Shown here in pieces: positions 9,285-16,975 of a DNA stretch of 64,000 nucleotides (its first letter is position 1; every line of letters starts with the position of its first letter). The position numbers and the translations under genes are program-made. The notes beneath the pieces are model-generated. The model did no database searches. It was not told the DNA's origin and was given only the letters and a program-made list of their open reading frames with translations. Source of the stretch: Terriglobia bacterium (GTDB lineage: Bacteria; Acidobacteriota; Terriglobia; Bryobacterales; UBA6623); assembly GCA_009838515.1 (NCBI GenBank), contig VXRL01000002.1, positions 209,248 through 273,247 of the forward strand, written 5' to 3'.

Positions 9285-10079
9285 CTAAAAGCGCATCCCG
9301 GTGAAGCCGCCGTCAACAAAGACCTCGGCACCGGTTATGAAGCTGCCAGCGCTCTGGGCCACCAACAACAATGCAGCGCCCACCAGTTCGGGCGGCTCTC
9401 CGAATCGTGCCATGGGCGTTTGATCCATGATTTTCCGGACGCGCTCCGGCTGGAGGATCTTGCGATTTTGCTCGGCGGGAAAGAAGCCGGGGTTGAGCGA
9501 GTTCACCCGCACGCCGCGAGTGGCGTATTCACGGGCCACGTTCTTGGTCAGGTTGTTCACTGCGGCCTTGGAAGCCGAATAGGCGAAGACCCGGGACAGC
9601 GGCAGGTGCGCGGTGACGCTGCCGATGTTCAGGATCGAGCCCCCGCTCTGCTGAGCAGCCATCAGCGGCGCGAAGATCTGGCAACCCAGGTGGGTGGCCT
9701 TCAAGTTGGTATCGAGCACCCTCTGCCAGTCGTCGTCACTGATCTCCTCGTAAGGGACAGCGGAATTGACGCCCGCGCAGTTCACCAAGATGTCAACGCG
9801 TCCGTGCGTGGACTGCGCGCCGTCGCGCAGCTGCTCGAACGACTGGCGCGACGTCACGTCAACGGCGGCAAAATCAGCCGATCCACCGGCGTCTCGGATC
9901 GCCGCCGCCCGCGCTTCGCCCCGCTCTTGCGAGCGTCCTGCCACGATCACGTGAGCGCCCGCCCCCGCGAGGCCGTCACACAGAGCTCCGCCTAGCACGC
10001 CGGTGCCGCCAATCACGACCGCGACCTGGGAATCGAGACCGAACAGCCCGTGGAGAAATTCTGCGGGAGAGTGCATCAC
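9285..10079 (-). CDS. SDR family oxidoreductase
   Basis: 264 residues, the normal length for a classical short-chain dehydrogenase/reductase. The NAD(P)-binding GGTGVLGG motif is near residue 24, followed by NCAGVN, a serine in IGSVTAH, the catalytic YSASK, and NSLNPGFF after it. The C-terminal VDGGFTGMRF is usual for the family. The overall pattern is closest to gluconate or fructuronate-type sugar reductases, but the substrate is not certain. The start ATG overlaps the stop of the upstream DUF309 gene in an ATGA arrangement, so the two are co-translated. It is probably cytoplasmic. Confidence 0.88.
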   Translation of the reverse strand: MMHSPAEFLHGLFGLDSQVAVVIGGTGVLGGALCDGLAGAGAHVIVAGRSQERGEARAAAIRDAGGSADFAAVDVTSRQSFEQLRDGAQSTHGRVDILVNCAGVNSAVPYEEISDDDWQRVLDTNLKATHLGCQIFAPLMAAQQSGGSILNIGSVTAHLPLSRVFAYSASKAAVNNLTKNVAREYATRGVRVNSLNPGFFPAEQNRKILQPERVRKIMDQTPMARFGEPPELVGAALLLVAQSAGSFITGAEVFVDGGFTGMRF

Positions 10080-10480
10080 TCGTTACCTTGGCACTTCCGC
10101 AGCGGAGAGCGCAAACCGGTCCAGGCTGAGGACATCACGATCTGCGGGTAGCTGGCGACGGTGCCGCCGGCCTCGATCTCTCGCAGCCGCTGCTCGACCG
10201 CTTGGGCAATCTTGCCGGTCTCCACGCCATCCCACTGCGGCAAATAGCCTTGGATCTTGCGCAATCCCTTGCGCAGCTGGCGTGTCGCCCCGTTAGGATT
10301 GTTCCGCCCTGCGTGGTAGAAGCCCACCGCGAAGTGGATTAGCGCTTGCAGGAACCACCGATCGGGCTGCTGAGAAAACGTCCACAACTCCTCGAACACT
10401 TCGTGGCATTCGAAGAACTCCTGCCTGTTGAACAGGTCGATGCCCCGCTCGAACAGTGTGTGCGCGTCGCTGTCGGCCAT
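10076..10480 (-). CDS. DUF309 domain-containing protein
   Basis: 134 residues, all helical in appearance. The DUF309 pattern is clear: FNRQEFFECHEVFEELW near residues 18-33, then WFLQALIHFAVGFYHAGRNN and a series of LRKGLRKIQGYLP. A GGAGG ribosome-binding site lies seven bases before the ATG at 10480. The function of DUF309 is not established. It is the first gene of a two-gene operon with the SDR (ATGA overlap) and is divergent from the PIG-L gene, with only 50 bp between the two starts. Confidence 0.85.
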   Translation of the reverse strand: MADSDAHTLFERGIDLFNRQEFFECHEVFEELWTFSQQPDRWFLQALIHFAVGFYHAGRNNPNGATRQLRKGLRKIQGYLPQWDGVETGKIAQAVEQRLREIEAGGTVASYPQIVMSSAWTGLRSPLRKCQGNE

Positions 10481-10530
10481 TGACGAGCCTCCAGAATAGC
10501 CAGCCGCAGGCGTTACACTCGATATGATCT

Positions 10531-13026
10531 ATGGCCCGTTGCTTGCCCGTCTTGGTACTGTTGTTGGCCAGCCTGCCGAGGGCGTCGGCGACGCCGGCAG
10601 GCGGCTCGGCCGAGCTGCACGAGCTCCTCGACCGCCTCAACACGGTCGGCACCGTGCTGATGCTGGGGGCGCACCCCGACGATGAGAACACGGCCGTGAT
10701 GGCCTATTTCGCCCGCGGCCGGCACTTTAGGACGGTCTACTTTTCGGCGACTCGCGGAGAAGGGGGCCAGAACCGCATCGGCACTGAGCAGGGGCATCTC
10801 ATGGGCGTCATACGCACCCACGAGTTGCTGGAGGCGCGCCGGATCGATGGCGGAGAGCAAGACTTCGCCACCGTTGTGGACTTGGGCTACACCAAGACGC
10901 CGGAGGAGGCCCTGAGCATATGGGGCGAGCAGACGCTGCTGCGCGACATGGTGCGCTCCATCCGGAAGATCCGGCCCGATGTGATCGTAGCTCGGTTCCC
11001 GCCGCATCCGGGGAGCGGCGGCCACGGCCACCACACGGCGGTGGGCTGGACAGGGCCGGTCGCTTTCGAAGCCGCTGCGGACCCGCGCCGCTTTCCGGAG
11101 CTGGGCCTTCCGCCATGGCAGGCTGAGCGCTATTACTTCAACGTTTTCACGTTCGGTCGCCGCATGGAGCAGCAGGCCTCTCAGCAACCGGGGCGCTTGC
11201 GCGTGGAGCTGGGTGAGTACGACCCGGTGCTGGGCAGGTCTTACGCCGAGATCGCGGGCGAGAGCCGCAGCATGCACAGGAGCCAGGCAATGGGCGCGTC
11301 CCAGCGCAAGGGCAGCGTGCCGACCTTTTTCGAGTACGTGGCAGGGAGCAGGGCATCCGAAGACCTGTTCGACGGCATTGACACGACTTGGGGACGTGTC
11401 GAAGGCGCGGCCAAGGCTGCCAAGAGCTTGGCCTTGGCTCGGGACAGCTACCGCCCCGACCGGCCGGGCGAGACGCTCGCTCACCTGCTGGAAGCCTATA
11501 GGGAGCTAAAGCCGCTTGGCGGTCCGGATGTCGAGTACAAGCGAGCCGAGCTCGTGCGGGCCATCGAACTGGCCGCGGGTGTTTGGGTCGATGCCGCCTC
11601 GGATCGCTGGGATGCCGTGGCCGGTGGTGATATCGAGGTTACCGGCAGCGTCTTGTGGCGCGCTCCGCATGCTTGGCGGTGGACGGGCACGAGGCTGGAG
11701 GGCCTGGTGGGGGCCGACCTCGGCAGCGCCGGGGACTTGGAGCGCAACCGGATCGCCCAGCGGTCCGCGAGCGTGAAGGTCCCGGCCCACGCCTGCTACT
11801 CGCAGCCGTACTGGCTGCCCGAGCGCCCGCAGGGTAATGCGCAGTGCGCGGACTTGGGGGATTCGCCCGGACCGAAGACGGTGCTCCGCGCGGTGTTTTC
11901 TTTCGAGACGCCGGCTGGCATCGAAGTCGAGATCGAAAAGCCGGTCGTGTACCGCTGGGTAGACCCCTCGCTGGGAGAGCGCACGAGGCCACTGGCCGTC
12001 GTGCCTCCCGTGACGGTCGCGTTCGCCCGTGAGAACCGCATCTTCACCGATTCGGAAGCGACGCACGTCGCGGTGCGCCTAGCCTCGAATCGGGGGCCTG
12101 CGAATGCCACGGTGGCCCTGACCGCGCCAGGCGGATGGACAGTTTCTCCAGCGCAGAAGGAGGTCCGGTTCGAACGCCGAGGCCAGGAGGTGACCGCTCA
12201 GTTCAAGCTCACTCCTCCCGGGAGTGCGTCCGGCGGCGAGCTGACCGCCACAGTGACGGTTGACGGCCGGCAGATCCGATCGGGCATGCGCACCATCGAG
12301 TACGGCCACATTCCCGCAACGCCCGTGTTCCCGCGCGCCGCCATGCGCGTGGAGCGCCTTGATATCGAGCTGCTCGCGCGGGAGGTCGGATACGTGATGG
12401 GAGCAGGCGACAAGATACCCGACGCATTGCGGGAGCTCGGCGCGAACGTCACGCTTCTGTCCGCAGAGGATCTAGCAGCCGGTGACCTAGGCCGCTTCGA
12501 CGCCGTGGTCACCGGTGTCCGGGCCCTGAATACAAGGCCCGACCTAATCGCGGCCCGCGAGCGGGTGTTGGAATACGCGGAGAACGGCGGCACTTTGGTC
12601 GTGCAGTACAACACCGCTTCGTTCCGGAGACGCGGGCCGGGCGGCGCGCCGACAGCCACGCTGGGGCCCTATCCGATGACGGCGTCAAGGCTGCGCGTGA
12701 CCGACGAGCACGCCGAGGTGAGCTTTCCGGCGGGAGCGGAACATCCCCTGCTCAGCGTCCCGAATCGCATCACCGCGGAGGACTTCAAGGGCTGGGTGCA
12801 GGAACGCGGCCTGTACTTCATGTCGGACTGGGACGAACGCTACGACGCGGTCCTGGCATGTAGCGACGAGGGCGAGAATCCCTTGGCAGGGGGCATGCTC
12901 TACGCACGCTACGGCAAGGGCGCTTACGTGTTCACCGGCTATTCGTGGTTCCGGCAGCTGCCGGCAGGCGTGCCGGGCGCTTTTCGGATCTTCGCCAATC
13001 TGATTAGCGCCGGCACGGCGCGTTGA
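10531..13026 (+). CDS. PIG-L (LmbE-like) deacetylase, exported, with C-terminal extension
   Basis: 831 residues with a signal peptide (about residues 1-21, ending RASATPA). The PIG-L zinc motif AHPDDE is at residues 47-52 and a second histidine cluster GHGHHTAVG follows at about 170; together they form the metal site of GlcNAc-type de-N-acetylases. The 260-residue catalytic domain is followed by a long beta-rich region and a C-terminal segment (from about 610) with an alpha/beta pattern, VTLLSAEDL, FDAVVTGVRALN and GGTLVVQYN, that looks like a glutamine-amidotransferase/ThuA-like fold without obvious catalytic residues. Such long PIG-L proteins occur in Acidobacteriota and Bacteroidota. Removal of acetyl groups from extracellular sugars is inferred. 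TACACT (10514-10519) may be the -10. Confidence 0.87.
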   Translation: MARCLPVLVLLLASLPRASATPAGGSAELHELLDRLNTVGTVLMLGAHPDDENTAVMAYFARGRHFRTVYFSATRGEGGQNRIGTEQGHLMGVIRTHELLEARRIDGGEQDFATVVDLGYTKTPEEALSIWGEQTLLRDMVRSIRKIRPDVIVARFPPHPGSGGHGHHTAVGWTGPVAFEAAADPRRFPELGLPPWQAERYYFNVFTFGRRMEQQASQQPGRLRVELGEYDPVLGRSYAEIAGESRSMHRSQAMGASQRKGSVPTFFEYVAGSRASEDLFDGIDTTWGRVEGAAKAAKSLALARDSYRPDRPGETLAHLLEAYRELKPLGGPDVEYKRAELVRAIELAAGVWVDAASDRWDAVAGGDIEVTGSVLWRAPHAWRWTGTRLEGLVGADLGSAGDLERNRIAQRSASVKVPAHACYSQPYWLPERPQGNAQCADLGDSPGPKTVLRAVFSFETPAGIEVEIEKPVVYRWVDPSLGERTRPLAVVPPVTVAFARENRIFTDSEATHVAVRLASNRGPANATVALTAPGGWTVSPAQKEVRFERRGQEVTAQFKLTPPGSASGGELTATVTVDGRQIRSGMRTIEYGHIPATPVFPRAAMRVERLDIELLAREVGYVMGAGDKIPDALRELGANVTLLSAEDLAAGDLGRFDAVVTGVRALNTRPDLIAARERVLEYAENGGTLVVQYNTASFRRRGPGGAPTATLGPYPMTASRLRVTDEHAEVSFPAGAEHPLLSVPNRITAEDFKGWVQERGLYFMSDWDERYDAVLACSDEGENPLAGGMLYARYGKGAYVFTGYSWFRQLPAGVPGAFRIFANLISAGTAR

Positions 13027-13116
13027 GCAGGCGAGGTCGCGGCTCGTCGCCACAAGAGAGCCCGCTTAATGCCCGCTAGTGCCTTGGCGGCGGGACCGCT
13101 CGCAGTTTCTGGGATG

Positions 13117-13122
13117 TAGAAT
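13117..13122 (+). promoter_or_regulatory. Possible -10 (TAGAAT) for the second DUF1549 module
   Basis: TAGAAT matches five of six bases of the sigma70 -10. The in-frame ATG at 13133 begins 10 bases after it, so transcription would start about four bases before that codon. This argues against the earlier in-frame ATG at 13079. No good -35 is seen. Confidence 0.35.
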
Positions 13123-13132
13123 CCTAGGTGGC

Positions 13133-15682
13133 ATGGGGTGCCAAGCTGTCGCGGCGTGCTGGCGACTCCGTCGCCGGATCGGGCTCCCCGCGAGGGACCG
13201 CGACCCGGCTCAAGCGCGGGGGATTGCCGGCCGAGCTGCAGTCGCCATATTCGCCGCGCTTGCGGCGCCGGCCCCCGCTGAATCGCAGCAGTCCGACTGG
13301 CAGGTGTTGCGCTTCGAGCCCGCGGGCATCGTTCTAGCCGAGCCGGGCCTCGCGCAGGGCTTCCTGCTGACGGCCGTGGACGCCGCCGGCCACGAGGCAG
13401 ACGTCAGCCACGATTGCTTCGTGACCTCGTCCGCCCCAGCGGTGGTTCGGGTTGACACCGCTCTAGCGAGGCTGGTCGGTGTTGCGCAGGGTCGCGCCGA
13501 AGTGCGGGCCCAGTGCGGCTCGCTCTCCGCGACGACCGAGGTGCGCGTGGGAGCGGGCGAGCGCGAAGTCGCGGTCAGCTTTGCAACGGATATCGTCTCG
13601 ATATTGACGTTGAAAGGGTGCAACGGATCCGCGTGCCACGGATCTCCCGCCGGCCAAGCCGGGTTCAAGCTCTCACTGTTCGGGTACGACATCGGGGCTG
13701 ACCACGATGCGATCGTCGCGGGCCGCGACGGGCAGCGGGTCGACTTGGAGAACCCCGAGCAAAGCTTGCTCCTGCGCAAGCCCACCTTTCAGGAGACTCA
13801 TGGCGGCGGTCGGCTGATGGAAAGGGATTCCGAAGAGTACGAGACGATCCTCAGCTGGCTGCGCCAAGGAGCGCCGTTCGGAAGCCACGGCGCCCGGTTG
13901 GAACGGCTGGAGCTGTATCCGTCCGAGCGCGTGCTCGTGGGTTCGGGTGCAGAACAGAGGATGATCGCGATCGGACGTCTGTCCGACGGCAGCACGCGAG
14001 ACATGACTCGCGAGGTGCGCTACTTCTCGGGCGACAGCGCCATCGCCGAGATCGCTCCCAACGGCACCTTGGCTGCAGAGAGCCGGGGACTGGTGACTGT
14101 CACGGCGCGCGCGATGGGCAAGGTGGCGACCTCGCAAATCGGCGTCCTAGATGCGGTGGCCGGACCGGACTATCCCGCCTACGAGACGGGCAACTTCATC
14201 GACGAAGCGGTCTTCGCAAAGCTCCGTCAGATGAATGTCAGGCCGTCCGTCCCGACATCCGATCAGGAATTCGTGCGGCGGGTCTATCTGGACTCCATCG
14301 GCCTGCTGCCGGAACCGCATGAGGTGCGCTCCTTCTTGCAGGACAGCAGAGCAGACAAGCGGTCGCGCCTGATCGACAGATTGCTGGAGCGGCCGGAGCA
14401 CGCTTCGCATTGGACAGTGCGGTTCGAGGACTGGTTCCGCAATTGCCAGCTGCACTCGCAAGGCCGCTCGATGGGGGTCTTCAAGGACTGGGTCCGGGAT
14501 TGGCTGGCAGACGACCGGCCATACGACGAATTCGCGCGAGAGCTGCTGACGAGCACCGGGGACACCATGCTCAACCCCGCTGCCAACTTCTGGCATCCCG
14601 CCACGGACTTCATGCTCAAGGAGTTCAGCGTGACCAAGGTGACGCCAACGGTGTCGCGGTTGTTCCTTGGCGTGCGCATGGAGTGTGCCGAATGCCATAG
14701 CCATCCGCTGGAGAACTACACACAGGACGACTTCTACGGCTTGGCGGCTTTTTTCGTCCGCTTGCGGGTCAAGCACGGCTACGGCGCGTACCGCCGCACT
14801 TGGTACGTCGACGAGGAGGGCGAGGTCGAGCATCCCGCGACCAAGCGGCAGGTGCCTCCCAAGTTCTTGGGTGGCCCCGCGCCCGACATCCCGAAGGGAC
14901 GCGACAGGCGCGATGTCTTGGCCGACTGGATCGTCTCGGCTGAGAATCCGTACTTCGCAAGGGCAACGGTCAACCGCGTGTGGCACCAGTACTTCGGTAC
15001 CGGCATCGTGGAGCCGTACGATGACTTTCGCTCCACGAACCAGCCCTCGAACCCTGAGCTTCTGGATCGGCTGGCGGAGTTCTTCGTCCGCAACGGATAC
15101 CGACTCAAGCCCCTCCATCGCGCGATCTTGAACTCGCGGACCTACCAGCTGTCGTCCCGTGCGAATGATGCGAGCCCGGTCCGTCGTACGCTGTTCGGCA
15201 GCTACCAGCCGCGCCGGCTGTCAGCGGAGGTGCTACTCGACATCTTGGGTCAAGTCACGGGCGTCCCGCATCCCTTCGACGGCTACCCGGAGGGCACCTC
15301 CGCAAAGGACATCTATGTACCGGACGGCCCGGACTATTTCTTGGTCGCTTTCGGGCTGCCGCGTCGGGACATCATGAAGGATCGGGCGCCAGAGCCCACA
15401 CTGAGCCAGGCGCTGCATCTAATGAACGGCGCAACCGTGCGCGACAAGGTGGGGGCGGAAGGCAACATCTTGGGCGAGCTATTGGGGCAGGGCAGCCCCG
15501 ACGGGCAAGTTGTCGCGGCGCTCTACGAACGTGCCTACGCCCGCCCGCCCAGCCAGGAGGAGCAGGATCGAATCGCTCGGTTCATCGCCGCCGAGCGAGC
15601 CGCAGGGCGCAGTCGCCGCAGGGCGTTCGAGAACGTGCTCTGGGCGGTGCTGAATTCCGAGGAGTTCCAGCTCAATCACTGA
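13133..15682 (+). CDS. DUF1549/DUF1553 protein with Ig-like domains and haem-type motifs (second copy)
   Basis: About 849 residues from ATG 13133; the frame is open to an ATG at 13079, but a -10-like TAGAAT lies between the two. A long basic N-terminus precedes a hydrophobic stretch AVAIFAALAAPAPAES. The domain order is the same as in the copy at 2895-5312: Ig-like domain, CNGSACHGSPAGQAGF (CX4CH), second Ig-like domain, DUF1549 with CAECHSHPLENYTQDDF (CXXCH), then DUF1553 with RATVNRVWHQYFGTGIVEPYDDFRSTN and a C-terminal NSEEFQLNH. It is 12 bp from the DUF1501 gene and leads that operon. The two copies are similar throughout but clearly diverged, so the duplication is old or the copies were acquired separately. 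Confidence 0.86.
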   Translation: MGCQAVAACWRLRRRIGLPARDRDPAQARGIAGRAAVAIFAALAAPAPAESQQSDWQVLRFEPAGIVLAEPGLAQGFLLTAVDAAGHEADVSHDCFVTSSAPAVVRVDTALARLVGVAQGRAEVRAQCGSLSATTEVRVGAGEREVAVSFATDIVSILTLKGCNGSACHGSPAGQAGFKLSLFGYDIGADHDAIVAGRDGQRVDLENPEQSLLLRKPTFQETHGGGRLMERDSEEYETILSWLRQGAPFGSHGARLERLELYPSERVLVGSGAEQRMIAIGRLSDGSTRDMTREVRYFSGDSAIAEIAPNGTLAAESRGLVTVTARAMGKVATSQIGVLDAVAGPDYPAYETGNFIDEAVFAKLRQMNVRPSVPTSDQEFVRRVYLDSIGLLPEPHEVRSFLQDSRADKRSRLIDRLLERPEHASHWTVRFEDWFRNCQLHSQGRSMGVFKDWVRDWLADDRPYDEFARELLTSTGDTMLNPAANFWHPATDFMLKEFSVTKVTPTVSRLFLGVRMECAECHSHPLENYTQDDFYGLAAFFVRLRVKHGYGAYRRTWYVDEEGEVEHPATKRQVPPKFLGGPAPDIPKGRDRRDVLADWIVSAENPYFARATVNRVWHQYFGTGIVEPYDDFRSTNQPSNPELLDRLAEFFVRNGYRLKPLHRAILNSRTYQLSSRANDASPVRRTLFGSYQPRRLSAEVLLDILGQVTGVPHPFDGYPEGTSAKDIYVPDGPDYFLVAFGLPRRDIMKDRAPEPTLSQALHLMNGATVRDKVGAEGNILGELLGQGSPDGQVVAALYERAYARPPSQEEQDRIARFIAAERAAGRSRRRAFENVLWAVLNSEEFQLNH

Positions 15683-15694
15683 AGGGGTGTCACC

Positions 15695-16972
15695 ATGCCA
15701 ATCGTCCGGCCTCCAAGCGCACTGTTCGGCGCCAGCCGACGCGACTTTCTCAAGGTCGGGTCGCTCGCATTCTCCGGCATCAACCTGACGAAGCTGCTTG
15801 CTGCCAGCGAGGGTAGCGAGCGATCCTGCATCGTACTGTTCCAAGCGGGCGGCGCCAGCCAGCTTGACACGTTCGATCCCAAGCCCGAGGCCGTCTCCGA
15901 CATTCGCGGCAGCTTCAAGGCGATTCCCACCGCCCTGCCGGGAGTCCGGGTGTCTGAACTGCTCCCGCGCTCCGCCAAGGCACTCAATAAGTTCTCCATC
16001 ATCCGCTCGATGCATTCCGACGAGGCGATCCACGAGCGTGCCCGGCAATACGTCTTCAGCGGAACCAAGCCTAGGAACGAAGTGCTGCAGCCGAGCTATG
16101 GGGCGACGCTCGCAAAGGAGCTCGGCCCGAAGAACGGCCTGCCGCCGTTCGTGTCGATTCCAATGGCCGATCTGTCCGCCGAAGCGGGCTTTCTCGGCCC
16201 GACTTTCGATCCCTTCGTGAGCGGGGAGCCCACGGCGGAGGACTTCTCGGTCCAAGACCTGACGCTGCCGGGCGGGATCAACTTGTCCGAGGCCCGCTCG
16301 CGCACCGAACTTCTGGGAGCCCTGAATCGAGAGTTCCAGCGGGTCGAGCAGTCCCCGCTGATCGATTCCATGGACGAGTTCTACCAGAAGGCGTTCGACT
16401 TGATCTCTTCGCCGGCGGCCAAGCAGGCGTTCGACATCTCCGCCGAGCCGGACGAGCTGCGCGACGCCTACGGGCGCACGACCATCGGACAGGGCGCGTT
16501 GCTGGCCCGCCGCCTAGTGGAAGCGGGCGTTCGCCTGGCGAGTGTCTTCCAGTGGGGATACGACACCCATGTCAATAACGAGCCTGAGCACAAGAAGCTG
16601 GTCCCGGAATTCGACCGAGCGTTCGTCACTTTGTTGGAAGACCTCGAGCAACGGGGGCTGTTGGATTCGACGCTAGTGCTGGTGATCGGAGATTTCGGAC
16701 GGACTCCGAAGATCAATTTTTCCGGCGGCCGCGATCATTGGCCGGGCGCCTTCTCGGTGGCGCTCGCCGGCGCCGGGATACAGGGCGGTGCGGTCATCGG
16801 CGAGACCGACGGGCACGCGGCGGAGCCGATTCGCCGCCCGGTCAGCATCGAAGACCTCGGCGCCACGGTCTACGAAGCGCTGGGAATCGACTACCGCAAG
16901 AACTACCACGCCAACGGGCGACCGATTGCCATCAACAAGGAAGGCCAGCCCGTCGAGGAGCTTTGGAGCTAA
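15695..16972 (+). CDS. DUF1501 family protein, twin-arginine exported (second copy)
   Basis: 425 residues with a SRRDFLK twin-arginine motif at residues 14-20 and a following hydrophobic segment. The DUF1501 landmarks are present: VLFQAGGASQLDTFDPKP, LPRSAKALNKFSIIRSMHS, VIGDFGRTPK, GRDHWPGAFSVALAGAG and EDLGATVYEALGID. A GAAGGGG ribosome-binding site precedes the ATG. It is close in length and sequence to the first-module protein at 1612-2883. It lies between the DUF1549/1553 gene (12 bp) and the PPC gene (3 bp). The fold is related to sulfatases, but the formylglycine C-X-P-X-R motif is not present, so ordinary sulfatase activity is unlikely. Confidence 0.9.
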   Translation: MPIVRPPSALFGASRRDFLKVGSLAFSGINLTKLLAASEGSERSCIVLFQAGGASQLDTFDPKPEAVSDIRGSFKAIPTALPGVRVSELLPRSAKALNKFSIIRSMHSDEAIHERARQYVFSGTKPRNEVLQPSYGATLAKELGPKNGLPPFVSIPMADLSAEAGFLGPTFDPFVSGEPTAEDFSVQDLTLPGGINLSEARSRTELLGALNREFQRVEQSPLIDSMDEFYQKAFDLISSPAAKQAFDISAEPDELRDAYGRTTIGQGALLARRLVEAGVRLASVFQWGYDTHVNNEPEHKKLVPEFDRAFVTLLEDLEQRGLLDSTLVLVIGDFGRTPKINFSGGRDHWPGAFSVALAGAGIQGGAVIGETDGHAAEPIRRPVSIEDLGATVYEALGIDYRKNYHANGRPIAINKEGQPVEELWS

Positions 16973-16975
16973 GCG

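Noticed and set aside
10523..10528. TATGAT as the -10 of the PIG-L gene
   Set aside because: Transcription would begin after the ATG at 10531, which starts a good signal peptide. TACACT at 10514 fits better.
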